From: an uncultured Lachnospiraceae bacterium
GTDB taxonomy: Bacteria > Bacillota > Clostridia > Lachnospirales > Lachnospiraceae
Length of the DNA: 64,000 bases
NCBI GenBank assembly: GCA_947089905.1
Contig: CAMUMG010000001.1
Coordinates: 248,001 to 312,000 of the forward strand
Direction: 5' to 3'
The number at the start of each line of letters is the position of its first letter. Position 1 is the stretch's first letter. The notes under the pieces are model-generated. The model was not told where the DNA came from and searched no databases. It worked only from the letters and a program-made list of their open reading frames with translations. Positions 51,728-60,698 of the stretch are shown piece after piece. A program made the translations under genes and the position numbers.

Positions 51728-52594
51728 ATGTGGATCATGATGGCTGTTTTATCCGCATTCTTTGCAGGAGTAACTTCTATCCTTGCAAAATGCGGTATTA
51801 AAAAAACAGATTCGGATACGGCGACAGCGCTGCGGACAGTCGTTGTACTTCTGTTTTCATGGATCATGGTGTTCGCAGTCGGTTCTGTAAATACCATAGC
51901 GGAAATTGACGCAAAATCGCTGTTGTTTTTGATTCTTTCGGGACTTGCAACCGGTGCTTCGTGGCTCTGCTATTTCAGAGCACTGTCAATAGGCGATGTC
52001 AATAAGGTCGTGCCGATTGATAAATCCAGCACGATCCTTTCTGTGCTTCTTGCCATGATTCTATTTAGTGAAACAGAACATCTGCCAGTTAAACTGTTCG
52101 GTACAGCGCTTCTTGCCATCGGTATTTTCCTGATGATCGAAAAGAAACATACGAGAAAAGGAGTTAGGGACAACAGATGGATGATCTATGCTGTACTGTC
52201 TGCTGTGTTTGCCGCCCTTACCTCTATTCTTGCCAAGATCGGTGTAACAGGCGTAGAATCGAACCTCGCCACAGCGATCCGCACAGGCATTGTGCTTGTT
52301 ATGGCATGGATGATCGTGTTTATAAAGGGCAAACAGCGTGAAATAAAGGGGATATCAAAGAAAGAACTGCTGTTCATTGCGCTGTCCGGCATCGCCACGG
52401 GCGCATCATGGCTCTGTTATTATTACGCCATTCAAAACGGAATTGTCAGCGTTGTTGTCCCGATTGACAAGCTGAGTATTGTAGTAACAGTAGCATTTTC
52501 TTATATTGTTTTTGGGGAAAAGCTCAACAAAAAGGCTCTTTACGGTCTGACCCTGATGATAGTGGGAACGCTTGCTATGGCAATATGGGCATGA
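51728..52594 (+). CDS. EamA/DMT-family permease with two repeats
   Basis: The 288-residue protein has about ten helices and a clear internal duplication: GLATGASWLCYFRALSIGDV (first half) and GIATGASWLCYYYAIQNGIV (second half); VPIDKSS and VPIDKLS also repeat. It would transport a metabolite or drug. GGAGG before ATG 51728 fixes the start. Codon use is G+C-richer than in the flanking core genes. Confidence 0.85.
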   Translation: MWIMMAVLSAFFAGVTSILAKCGIKKTDSDTATALRTVVVLLFSWIMVFAVGSVNTIAEIDAKSLLFLILSGLATGASWLCYFRALSIGDVNKVVPIDKSSTILSVLLAMILFSETEHLPVKLFGTALLAIGIFLMIEKKHTRKGVRDNRWMIYAVLSAVFAALTSILAKIGVTGVESNLATAIRTGIVLVMAWMIVFIKGKQREIKGISKKELLFIALSGIATGASWLCYYYAIQNGIVSVVVPIDKLSIVVTVAFSYIVFGEKLNKKALYGLTLMIVGTLAMAIWA

Positions 52595-52704
52595 TGTGGA
52601 CTTTACATTGATTTTACAATACTGCGGTATCGGATTTGATCTTTTTACGATATGATAAAATTACAGGAATGTGTTTATACATAAAAATCGGAGGCATGAA
52701 TATT

Positions 52705-53379
52705 ATGATTTTTTGTGTGGAAGACGATCAGGCGATACGGGATCTGATGATATATACGCTGAATTCCGCCGGATTTGCCGCATCCGGTTTTGAGGACGGA
52801 ACTGCTTTTTTTGCCGCATTGGGAAAAAACAAGCCGGAGCTTATTATGTTGGATATCATGCTACCGGGCGAGGATGGTATTTCCATTCTGAAAAAGCTGC
52901 GCAGCAATACCGTTACCGCAGATATTCCAGTCATTATGGCAACGGCAAAGGGTACAGAGTACGACAAGGTAATCGGTCTCGATCTCGGTGCGGACGACTA
53001 TCTAGCCAAACCTTTCGGGATGATGGAAATGGTGGCTCGTGTGAAAGCCGTGTTGCGAAGGGCGATTGTAAACGATCAGGCGATTGTTCTGCGTGTGGGA
53101 AAATTAGAGCTGAATATGAGCAATCATATCGTCCTAGCGGATGGAGAGCGTATAGAGCTTACGCTAAAAGAATACGAAATGCTCCGTTTGTTTATGAAGA
53201 GTCCCGGCAAGGTCTTTACCCGTGATCAGCTTTTAGCACAGGTATGGAATTCTGATTATACAGGAGAAACAAGAACGGTGGATGTTCATGTCGGCACGCT
53301 GAGAACAAAGCTAAAAGAGTGCGGAGAGTACATTGAGACCGTTCGTGGAGTGGGGTACCGAATCGAGGCGAAGCTATGA
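52705..53379 (+). CDS. PhoB/OmpR-type response regulator
   Basis: The 224-residue protein has a receiver domain (MIFCVEDDQAIRDLMIYTLN, phospho-Asp in LIMLDIMLPGEDGISILKKL, KPFGMMEMVARVKAVLRRA) and a winged HTH (LKEYEMLRLFMKSPGKVFTR, RTVDVHVGTLRTKLKECGEY). It overlaps the kinase by 4 bases (ATGA). With the Na/Pi cotransporter after them the pair may sense phosphate, but the target is inferred from context. GGAGG lies upstream; starts at 52696 or 52705 are both possible and I take the second. Confidence 0.9.
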   Translation: MIFCVEDDQAIRDLMIYTLNSAGFAASGFEDGTAFFAALGKNKPELIMLDIMLPGEDGISILKKLRSNTVTADIPVIMATAKGTEYDKVIGLDLGADDYLAKPFGMMEMVARVKAVLRRAIVNDQAIVLRVGKLELNMSNHIVLADGERIELTLKEYEMLRLFMKSPGKVFTRDQLLAQVWNSDYTGETRTVDVHVGTLRTKLKECGEYIETVRGVGYRIEAKL

Positions 53380-55040
53380 CGAGACGGATCTTCCGCACGA
53401 TCTTCATTGTGGCAGTCAGTGTATTTCTTGCGTCTGTTGTACTGTTTATGACTGTTCTTTACGACTACTTTTCCACTGTGGGGCTAAGTCAGCTGAAAAT
53501 GCAGACGGAGCTTGCGGCGCAGGGGGTGTATCATGAGGGAAACGTATATTTTGAAGCTCTTGAAACAAAAAATTACCGTATCACATGGATCGGAACTGAC
53601 GGAAAGGTTCTCTATGACAGCGCCTCTGATGCTGATGAAATGGAAAACCATTTTGAGCGAGAGGAAGTAAAAGAGGCGCTCAGCATGGGATACGGGCAAA
53701 GCACACGCTATTCGTTCACCCTGACCGAACGCTATCTGTACAGCGCTAAACGTCTGTCGGACGGAACGGTTATACGGCTTTCTGTCGCACAAAATTCGCT
53801 GCTTGTGCTGACGCTCGAAATGCTGCAACCGATTTGCGTTATTTTTGCTGTCGTTATCGTGCTGTCGATTTTGTTGGCTTTTCGTTTGTCAAAGAAAATC
53901 GTGGAGCCGCTGAACAAGTTGAATCTGGATGAACCGCTGAATAATGAAAAATATGATGAGCTGTCCCCGCTGCTTCGGCGCATCGACACGCAACACAAGG
54001 AAATCAAACGGCAAAAAAGCGAGCTGGAGCGCAAGCAAAGCGAATTTGACGCGGTAATCAAAGAAATGGCAGAGGGTATCGTACTGTTGAACAGCAAAGG
54101 CGTTATACTTAGTCTCAACCGTGCGGCAGCGGAGCTGCTTGAAGCGAATACTTTTGACGCTGGAAAAGATATTTTCACAATAAACCGCAGTCCAGCATTG
54201 ACACAACTTCTGCACAAAGCGGAAAGCGGCGAACATTGTGAAACAGTTATAGATTTTGAGACGGGAATCTATCAGCTTTCCGCAAGCCCAGTAGTATCTG
54301 ATAATAAAGTGATCGGCACGGTACTTCTGATGTTTGATACAACAGAAAAAGAAAAGAATGAACAGATCCGTCGGGAATTTACTGCGAATGTATCTCATGA
54401 ACTGAAAACGCCGCTTCATGTTATACTGGGGAGCGCCGAGCTTATGACAAACAGAATGGTGAAGACGGAGGACATTCCTACATTTTCAAGGCGAATCTAT
54501 ATGGAAACACAGCGTATGATACGGGTGGTGGAGGATATCATCAGGCTGTCTCATTTAGACGAGGGCGCCGAGGATATGAAGTGGGAGAAAACAGACCTGT
54601 TTTGTATTGCCGACGGTGTTGTTCAGAGCTTAAAACCGGTAGCGGAAAACGGTAACATTACGATAAAACTCACAGGAGAAAATTCCATTATCTACGGTAT
54701 TGTGCAGCTGATTGAAAGTATCATCTATAACCTCTGCGACAATGCGATCAAATATAACCGCAGGGGCGGTTCAGTATCTGTAGAAGTAAAAAATGAAAAT
54801 GGATTTGCTGTTCTGACCGTCACTGATACAGGTATCGGCATTCCTCCAGAGCATCGGGAACGGATATTTGAGCGCTTCTATCGGGTAGATAAGAGCCATT
54901 CAAAGGAGAGCGGCGGAACGGGACTCGGTCTTTCTATTGTAAAACACGCAGCAAGACTGCATAATGCCGAAATGGCTCTGAAAAGCGTTGTAGATGGCGG
55001 AACGATAGTTATTATAAAATTTCCGAAGAACGGAGAGTAA
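53376..55040 (+). CDS. PhoR-type sensor histidine kinase
   Basis: The 554-residue membrane kinase has two helices (IFIVAVSVFLASVVLFMTVL; LQPICVIFAVVIVLSILLAF) around an extracytoplasmic sensor of about 120 residues, a HAMP-like region, a PAS domain (EMAEGIVLLNSKGVILSLNR), the HisKA phospho-His in FTANVSHELKTPLHVILGSA and an HATPase domain (NLCDNAIKYNRRGGSVSVEV, GIGIPPEHRERIFERFYRVD, GGTGLGLSIVKHAARLH). All motifs are complete. It is coupled to the regulator before it. Confidence 0.93.
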   Translation: MTRRIFRTIFIVAVSVFLASVVLFMTVLYDYFSTVGLSQLKMQTELAAQGVYHEGNVYFEALETKNYRITWIGTDGKVLYDSASDADEMENHFEREEVKEALSMGYGQSTRYSFTLTERYLYSAKRLSDGTVIRLSVAQNSLLVLTLEMLQPICVIFAVVIVLSILLAFRLSKKIVEPLNKLNLDEPLNNEKYDELSPLLRRIDTQHKEIKRQKSELERKQSEFDAVIKEMAEGIVLLNSKGVILSLNRAAAELLEANTFDAGKDIFTINRSPALTQLLHKAESGEHCETVIDFETGIYQLSASPVVSDNKVIGTVLLMFDTTEKEKNEQIRREFTANVSHELKTPLHVILGSAELMTNRMVKTEDIPTFSRRIYMETQRMIRVVEDIIRLSHLDEGAEDMKWEKTDLFCIADGVVQSLKPVAENGNITIKLTGENSIIYGIVQLIESIIYNLCDNAIKYNRRGGSVSVEVKNENGFAVLTVTDTGIGIPPEHRERIFERFYRVDKSHSKESGGTGLGLSIVKHAARLHNAEMALKSVVDGGTIVIIKFPKNGE

Positions 55041-55122
55041 ACGAACAATAATTGCTAAAACCATATTGGGCAGCAGTGATTTAGTATTACAAAGACAGAC
55101 GCATATAGTTTAATAAAAATAT

Positions 55123-55174
55123 AAAAAGGCGTTGCCGATCAATGAGATTACTCATTTTTCGGCAGCACCTTTTT
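55123..55174 (+). terminator. Terminator of the two-component genes
   Basis: AAAAAGGCGTTGCCGA at 55123-55138 pairs with 55159-55174 (one mismatch and one wobble), with an inner AATGAG/CTCATT stem and a T-run after it. Confidence 0.7.
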
Positions 55175-55273
55175 TCACTTTACAAGAATTTTACACAACC
55201 ATGATAACGGATTTGATGTGAATTCGGTAGTATATATCTGTAAACTAAAATAAGGGATAAAGGAAAAGATTCT

Positions 55274-57031
55274 ATGAATATTTTTAATGTACTAACAATG
55301 ATTGGAGGATTGTGTCTGTTCCTGTTCGGCATGAATATTATGGGACAGGCACTGGAGAGAAGGACAGGAAATAGGCTGCGCCTGCTTCTCGGAAAATTTA
55401 CAACAGGTAAAATTGCCGGACTTCTGACAGGACTCGGTGTTACAGCGGTTATCCAAAGCTCCTCGGCAACGACTGTGATGGTGGTCGGCTTTGTCAATTC
55501 AGGATTGATGACGTTAAAGCAGGCAATCAATGTAATTATGGGCGCCAATATTGGCACTACAGTCACCGCATGGATTTTAAGCCTTGCGGGAATCGATAGC
55601 GGAAATGTCTTTGTAAAGCTTTTGAAACCCGCTTCTTTTACTCCCGTTCTGGCGCTTGTCGGAATCATATTCTATATGTTTTGCAAAAGCTCAAAGAAAA
55701 AGGATACAGGAATGATTCTGCTCGGTTTTGCCACACTGATGTTCGGTATGGAAACTATGTCGGGAGCCGTTTCGGGTTTGAGCGATATTCCTGCGTTTCA
55801 GAACTTGTTCATTCTTTTCAAAAATCCGATTTTAGGCGTGCTTGCCGGTGCTGTTCTCACAGCAATCATTCAGTCCAGCTCTGCATCGGTAGGCATTTTA
55901 CAGGCGCTTGCCGTTACAGGGCAGGTATCCTACGGTGCAGCGATTCCGATTATTATGGGACAGAACATCGGCACATGCGTAACAGCAATGATTTCATCGG
56001 TGGGCGCAAACAAAAACGCAAAGCGTGCCGCTATGGTTCATCTATCCTTTAATGTAATCGGAACGGTAGTTTGGTTGGCTGTATTCTGTATTGTAAAAGC
56101 GATTTTCAGTCCTGTGTTGCTGAATGAATCTGTCTCCCGGTTCGGCATTGCCATCGTTCACTCGGCATTTAATATTCTTTGTACGATTCTCATGTTGCTG
56201 CTAACAGGGTTTCTTGAAAAACTGGTAAACAAGCTGATTCCCGACTCAAAGAATCAGGAAACAAAAACAAAACTGGACGAGAGAATTTTTGCTACGCCGT
56301 CTATCGCACTGGAGCACTGTCACAAGGTTGCGGCAGATATGGCACAAACGGCTGTACAGGTGCTTGAAGAAGGACTTTCCTCTTTGCATACCTATACGCC
56401 GGTTCTTGCTGAATCCATACGCAAAAAAGAAGACATAACTGACCGCTACGAGGATATGCTGGGAACCTATCTTGTTCATTTAAGCGCAAAACAAATCAGC
56501 GAACAGGATAGTACAGATGCCGCAAAGCTCTTGAAGCTTATAGGCGATTTTGAAAGGATCGCAGACCACGGTGTGAATCTGCTGGATTCAGCCGAGGAAA
56601 TGAAGAATAAAAGCGTAACGCTTTCTGAAACAGCCAAAGCCGAGCTTGCGGTGATTTCTTCGGCAGTTCATGAAATTCTTGGTCTGGCGCTTGTGGCATT
56701 TCTAAACGATGATATTCAGGCGGCCAAAAAGGTAGAGCCTCTCGAACAGGTCATAGACGATCTGAAAGAGAAATTGCGGACAAGCCATATCCTTCGTATG
56801 CAGCAGGGGCACTGCTCCATTGATGCCGGCTTTATATGGTCCGATCTGCTCACGAATTTGGAACGTACCTCGGATCATTGCTCCAATATCGCCGGATGTG
56901 TGATTGATATTGCACACTACAATATAAATATCCATGAATCCCTACGTGAGATTAAAAATGACAGTGATGATTTCAAAAGGCAATTTCAATTCTATACAGA
57001 AAAGTACAATTTGTCGAAAGAACTGATTTGA
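55274..57031 (+). CDS. Na/Pi cotransporter (NptA/YjbB type) with C-terminal PhoU domain
   Basis: The 585-residue protein has two repeats of the Na/Pi transporter signature: GLGVTAVIQSSSATTVMVVG and GAVLTAIIQSSSASVGILQA, with GANIGTTVTA and GQNIGTCVTA. About residues 340-570 form a PhoU-like helical domain (VQVLEEGLSSLHTYTPVLAE, FERIADHGVNLLDSAEEMKN). It would take up phosphate with Na+. It follows the PhoBR-like pair at about 230 bases, behind a terminator, and so has its own promoter. High G+C codon use matches the island. Confidence 0.92.
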   Translation: MNIFNVLTMIGGLCLFLFGMNIMGQALERRTGNRLRLLLGKFTTGKIAGLLTGLGVTAVIQSSSATTVMVVGFVNSGLMTLKQAINVIMGANIGTTVTAWILSLAGIDSGNVFVKLLKPASFTPVLALVGIIFYMFCKSSKKKDTGMILLGFATLMFGMETMSGAVSGLSDIPAFQNLFILFKNPILGVLAGAVLTAIIQSSSASVGILQALAVTGQVSYGAAIPIIMGQNIGTCVTAMISSVGANKNAKRAAMVHLSFNVIGTVVWLAVFCIVKAIFSPVLLNESVSRFGIAIVHSAFNILCTILMLLLTGFLEKLVNKLIPDSKNQETKTKLDERIFATPSIALEHCHKVAADMAQTAVQVLEEGLSSLHTYTPVLAESIRKKEDITDRYEDMLGTYLVHLSAKQISEQDSTDAAKLLKLIGDFERIADHGVNLLDSAEEMKNKSVTLSETAKAELAVISSAVHEILGLALVAFLNDDIQAAKKVEPLEQVIDDLKEKLRTSHILRMQQGHCSIDAGFIWSDLLTNLERTSDHCSNIAGCVIDIAHYNINIHESLREIKNDSDDFKRQFQFYTEKYNLSKELI

Positions 57032-57044
57032 AGAGGTGGTAATC

Positions 57045-57203
57045 TTGGTAGTTGAGAAATGGGTTCTATGTCCGAAATGCGGAAGTAAAACCCGCGATAA
57101 AGGAATAGTACAGATCATATCATTCCTCGGCTTGCACGATTTCATAATTATGAATTCATACAAAGGTTATGAAATTTTATTCTTACTTTTACAGATTTTT
57201 TGA
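57045..57203 (+). pseudogene. Cysteine-rich KTR-type protein stub
   Basis: After a GAGGTGG ribosome site a TTG start opens LVVEKWVLCPKCGSKTRDKG. EKWVLCPxCGxKTR is the start of the cysteine-rich KTR proteins that are carried on integrative conjugative elements of Firmicutes. After KTRDK the sequence is unrelated and the second Cys pair is missing. It marks the right scar of the island. Confidence 0.5.
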
Positions 57204-57212
57204 TAAAAATAA

Positions 57213-57268
57213 AAACATCCCCTACCAAAAAACAACCATTCTTAGATGTTTTTTGGTAGGGGATGTTT
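57213..57268. repeat. Perfect 22-bp inverted repeat with 12-base loop
   Basis: 57213-57234 and 57247-57268 are perfect inverted copies (AAACATCCCCTACCAAAAAA in the left arm), followed by CTGGTTTTTT. It can act as a strong terminator. The rest of the 350-bp gap between the transporter and the gene at 57382 has no intact gene that I can see. Confidence 0.75.
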
Positions 57269-57381
57269 CTGGTTTTTTACGATATGTAGAAATTGTATTC
57301 CTACTTGACAACCCAACAGGAAACGTCTATATTTTTAATAAGACCTTTGTAAAAGAAGGAATAAAAAAAGCGGAGAATGAT

Positions 57382-58680
57382 ATGGCAAATACAGATCTTT
57401 ATTCAATGTACCTTCAATCTGGTATTGATAAGAAGGTACTTGATTTTTGTTTTTCGATAGAACACGAATTAAAAGAACGTTTCGAGGTAATTGATACAAC
57501 AGCAGAGTTTAATCAGATGAAAGTACTAAATGCAATGAAAAAACACAAGGTCAGTGAAATACACTTTGCCTCAACCACTGGATATGGATATAATGATTTA
57601 GGGCGAGATACACTAGAAGCAGTATATGCAGAAATTTTTCATACAGAAGATGCTCTAGTCAGACCACAGCTTATGAGTGGAACTCATGCACTGACAGTAG
57701 CACTCTTTGGAAATCTTCGACCTGGTGATGAATTATTATCTCCTGTTGGAAAGCCTTATGATACATTAGAAAGTGTTATAGGAATTACTCCTACAAAAGG
57801 ATCTTTAAAAGAATATGGAGTTACGTATCGCCAGGTAGATCTTCTTTCAGATGGTTCTTTTGATTATGAAAAAATACGATCCTCAATTCACAAAAATACG
57901 AAGTTAATCACGATCCAACGCTCTAAAGGATATCAAACCAGACCAACTCTTTCTGTTGAACAAATTGGAGAATTGATCTCATTTCTTCGGTCTATAAAGC
58001 CCGATCTTATCTGTATGGTAGATAATTGTTATGGAGAATTTGTTCAGACGATAGAGCCTACTGATGTGGGAGCAGATTTAGTCGTTGGCTCTTTAATAAA
58101 AAATCCCGGAGGAGGTCTTGCACCGACAGGAGGATATATTGCAGGTAAGAAAGAATTTGTGGAAAATGCAGCATATCGTCTGTCTGCTCCGGGATTGGGA
58201 AAGGAGATTGGAGCAACCCTTGGCTTAAATCAACCTTTGTATCAGGGATTATTTTTAGCTCCAACGGTTGTTTCTGGTGCATTAAAAGGGGCTATTTTTG
58301 CTGCTAATGTCTATGAACGACTTGGATATTTTGTTGTCCCAAATGCAGTCGAGCCACGTTATGATATTATTCAGGCTGTCACTTTAAATCATCCCGAATC
58401 TGTAGTTGCTTTTTGCCGTGGGATTCAGGCTGCTGCTCCAGTAGATAGCTATGTTGTTCCAGAACCTTGGGCAATGCCGGGATATCACTCACAAGTAATT
58501 ATGGCAGCAGGAGCCTTTGTACAGGGATCTTCGATTGAATTATCTGCTGATGCACCAATTGAGCCTCCTTATGCAGTCTATTTTCAAGGAGGTCTTACTT
58601 GGTATCATGCAAAATTTGGAATTTTAATGTCTGTACAGAAATTATATGATGCAGGATATTTACCAAAATCCTATTTTTAA
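57382..58680 (+). CDS. Methionine gamma-lyase-like PLP protein (aluminium resistance family)
   Basis: The 432-residue protein is a type I PLP enzyme of the Met_gamma_lyase (YnbB) family: IHFASTTGYGYNDLGRDTLE, VRPQLMSGTHALTVALFGNL, MVDNCYGEFVQTIEPTDVGA and the Lys of SLIKNPGGGLAPTGG for PLP binding. The substrate is probably a sulphur amino acid but is not established. I choose ATG 57382 (GGAG before it), because the longer upstream frame has no ribosome site and crosses the inverted repeat at 57213. Confidence 0.9.
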   Translation: MANTDLYSMYLQSGIDKKVLDFCFSIEHELKERFEVIDTTAEFNQMKVLNAMKKHKVSEIHFASTTGYGYNDLGRDTLEAVYAEIFHTEDALVRPQLMSGTHALTVALFGNLRPGDELLSPVGKPYDTLESVIGITPTKGSLKEYGVTYRQVDLLSDGSFDYEKIRSSIHKNTKLITIQRSKGYQTRPTLSVEQIGELISFLRSIKPDLICMVDNCYGEFVQTIEPTDVGADLVVGSLIKNPGGGLAPTGGYIAGKKEFVENAAYRLSAPGLGKEIGATLGLNQPLYQGLFLAPTVVSGALKGAIFAANVYERLGYFVVPNAVEPRYDIIQAVTLNHPESVVAFCRGIQAAAPVDSYVVPEPWAMPGYHSQVIMAAGAFVQGSSIELSADAPIEPPYAVYFQGGLTWYHAKFGILMSVQKLYDAGYLPKSYF

Positions 58681-58875
58681 GAAAAAACAAGTAATATTTT
58701 GTCTAAAGATTAAAAGAATTTAAGAAAAATTAAACACAATTAGATGTATACAAAAGTCGTGATTTGTGGTAAGATTATACTTGATTTAGTAGGTAAAATA
58801 CAGAAATTGTATAACTAATCAGATATACCGGTAACTCTGTCTGCCGACTTCTTGGAGAGAAGAGCAGGAGAAAAA

Positions 58876-59577
58876 ATGGAATATAAAGAACGCACAATTA
58901 AGGAATTACCGGAGTCGGAACGACCTTATGAGAAATTTGAACAATATGGTGCACAAGCCTTATCCGATGCTGAATTATTAGCTGTGATTATTCGGACAGG
59001 CACAAGAAAAGAACGCTGTGTAGAGTTGGCCAGCCGTGTTTTAACCTATTCTGTTCACTGTCAGGGACTAATGTCGCTATACCATATGACAATGAAAGAA
59101 TTGATGCAGATTCGAGGAATAGGACGGGTAAAGGCGATTCAGTTACTTTGTATAGCAGAACTGTCCAAACGGCTGCACCGTGCTTCCTTTCGGGAGGGAA
59201 TTTGTTTTAATCACCCTAAAATTATCGCTGAATATTATATGGAACAAATGCGACATTTAAATCGGGAACAAGTTATGTTAGCACTTTTAGATTCTAAAGC
59301 CAGATTAATTCGCAGTCTTACATTGTCGATTGGCACTGTAAATTCCTCGATGCTCTCACCCAGAGAAATCTTTTTGGAAGCAGTAAAAGCAGAAGCAGTC
59401 AGCTTTATCTTGCTGCATAATCATCCAAGTGGCGATCCCTCTCCTAGTAGAGAGGATATCTTAATTACAAAACGAGTTCAGGAATCTGGAGAACTTCTTG
59501 GAATATCTTTATTAGATCACATCATTATTGGGGACAAGCGATATATAAGCCTGAAAGAAAGCGGATATCTTCTTTAA
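58876..59577 (+). CDS. radC: RadC-type JAB/MPN domain protein
   Basis: The 233-residue protein has an N-terminal HhH segment (RPYEKFEQYGAQALSDAELL, IRGIGRVKAIQLLCIAEL) and a C-terminal JAMM metalloprotease-like motif HNHPSGDPSPSREDI. Its biochemical role is uncertain despite the name. AGGAG sits before ATG 58876. It precedes mreB, as in many Firmicutes. Confidence 0.95.
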   Translation: MEYKERTIKELPESERPYEKFEQYGAQALSDAELLAVIIRTGTRKERCVELASRVLTYSVHCQGLMSLYHMTMKELMQIRGIGRVKAIQLLCIAELSKRLHRASFREGICFNHPKIIAEYYMEQMRHLNREQVMLALLDSKARLIRSLTLSIGTVNSSMLSPREIFLEAVKAEAVSFILLHNHPSGDPSPSREDILITKRVQESGELLGISLLDHIIIGDKRYISLKESGYLL

Positions 59578-59619
59578 GGTTAGAAAAATAAAATTTTAAT
59601 TAGTTTGTGGAGGGAAGAT

Positions 59620-60648
59620 ATGTCTGCAAAAGTATTCGGAATTGACTTCGGTACAAGTATGCTGAAGATATATAAAAAGAATGAAGGAATTATATTTGAT
59701 GCCAAGAATATTATTGCAATTGCGGATGGAAATCGTGTTATTGCCATTGGTGATGAGGCATTTGAAATGCACGGAAAAGCTCCGTCAAATATTGATGTGG
59801 ACTTTCCAGTAAAAAATGGAGTCATTGCGAATATTGCTAATATGTTAGCACTGTTAAATGCTGCTTTAGAAACTGTTTCAAGAAAATATGGAAAATTGAC
59901 AGGTGCAGAATTTATTGTAGCTGCTCCAACGGATATCACAGAAGTAGAAAAGAGAGCATTTTTTGATCTGGTTTCTAGTTCGATTGCAAAGACAAAAAAG
60001 GTAAGAATTGTGGAAAAACCAATTGCAGATGCACTAGGAGCAGGACTTGATGTAACAACAGCACATGGCGTTATGGTTGTTGATATTGGTGCAGATACTA
60101 CAGAAATTTCAATTCTTTCTTTAGGGGGAATTGTTCTTAGTAAATTGATTACCATAGGTGGAAATCGATTTGATGATTCCATTATTCAAAATGTTAAAAA
60201 GCAATATAACTTAATTATTGGAAATAAAACTGCGGAAGTTCTAAAAAAAGAACTTTCTGTAGCACTTCCAGAAAGGGAAGTAAAAACGTTAAAAGTATTT
60301 GGGCGTGATATTGTTACTGGTCTTCCAACAGAAAAAGAAATTAATTCTAATTTTGTCTATGAAGCCACTTCTGAACATCTACATTCTATTGTAGATGCCA
60401 TTCGTGTGATTTTAGAGAGAACTCCACCTGAAATTTCTTCTGATATTATTGATTCAGGCGTCTATTTAACAGGCGGTTCTGCCAATATCAGATGTTTAGA
60501 TCAGTTGATTTCTCAAGAAACGGAATTAACGATTAATGTATGCGAAGATGCAGCGAATACAGTAGTCAACGGGTTAGGAAAAATTATTGAAAACAGTAAA
60601 TTGGATTCTTTGGCGTTTTCCATCCGTCCAACTTCCTATGGTGCATAA
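59620..60648 (+). CDS. mreB: Rod shape-determining protein MreB
   Basis: MreB forms actin-like filaments that direct cell-wall synthesis during elongation. The 342-residue protein has FGIDFGTSMLKIYKKNEGII (phosphate-1), PTDITEVEKRAFFDLVSSS, VVDIGADTTEISILSLGGIV (phosphate-2) and YLTGGSANIRCLDQLISQET (adenosine motif). GGAGGGAAG before ATG 59620. It heads the elongasome operon mreBCD-PBP2. Confidence 0.95.
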   Translation: MSAKVFGIDFGTSMLKIYKKNEGIIFDAKNIIAIADGNRVIAIGDEAFEMHGKAPSNIDVDFPVKNGVIANIANMLALLNAALETVSRKYGKLTGAEFIVAAPTDITEVEKRAFFDLVSSSIAKTKKVRIVEKPIADALGAGLDVTTAHGVMVVDIGADTTEISILSLGGIVLSKLITIGGNRFDDSIIQNVKKQYNLIIGNKTAEVLKKELSVALPEREVKTLKVFGRDIVTGLPTEKEINSNFVYEATSEHLHSIVDAIRVILERTPPEISSDIIDSGVYLTGGSANIRCLDQLISQETELTINVCEDAANTVVNGLGKIIENSKLDSLAFSIRPTSYGA

Positions 60649-60698
60649 ACACTAGGATATAAAAGTGATAGGAAAAGCAGGAGGTTTCATCGGCATTT

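Noticed and set aside
57169-57381. N-terminal extension of the methionine gamma-lyase-like protein from ATG 57169
   Set aside because: No ribosome site, includes the 22-bp inverted repeat, and the extension has no family character; ATG 57382 has GGAG.
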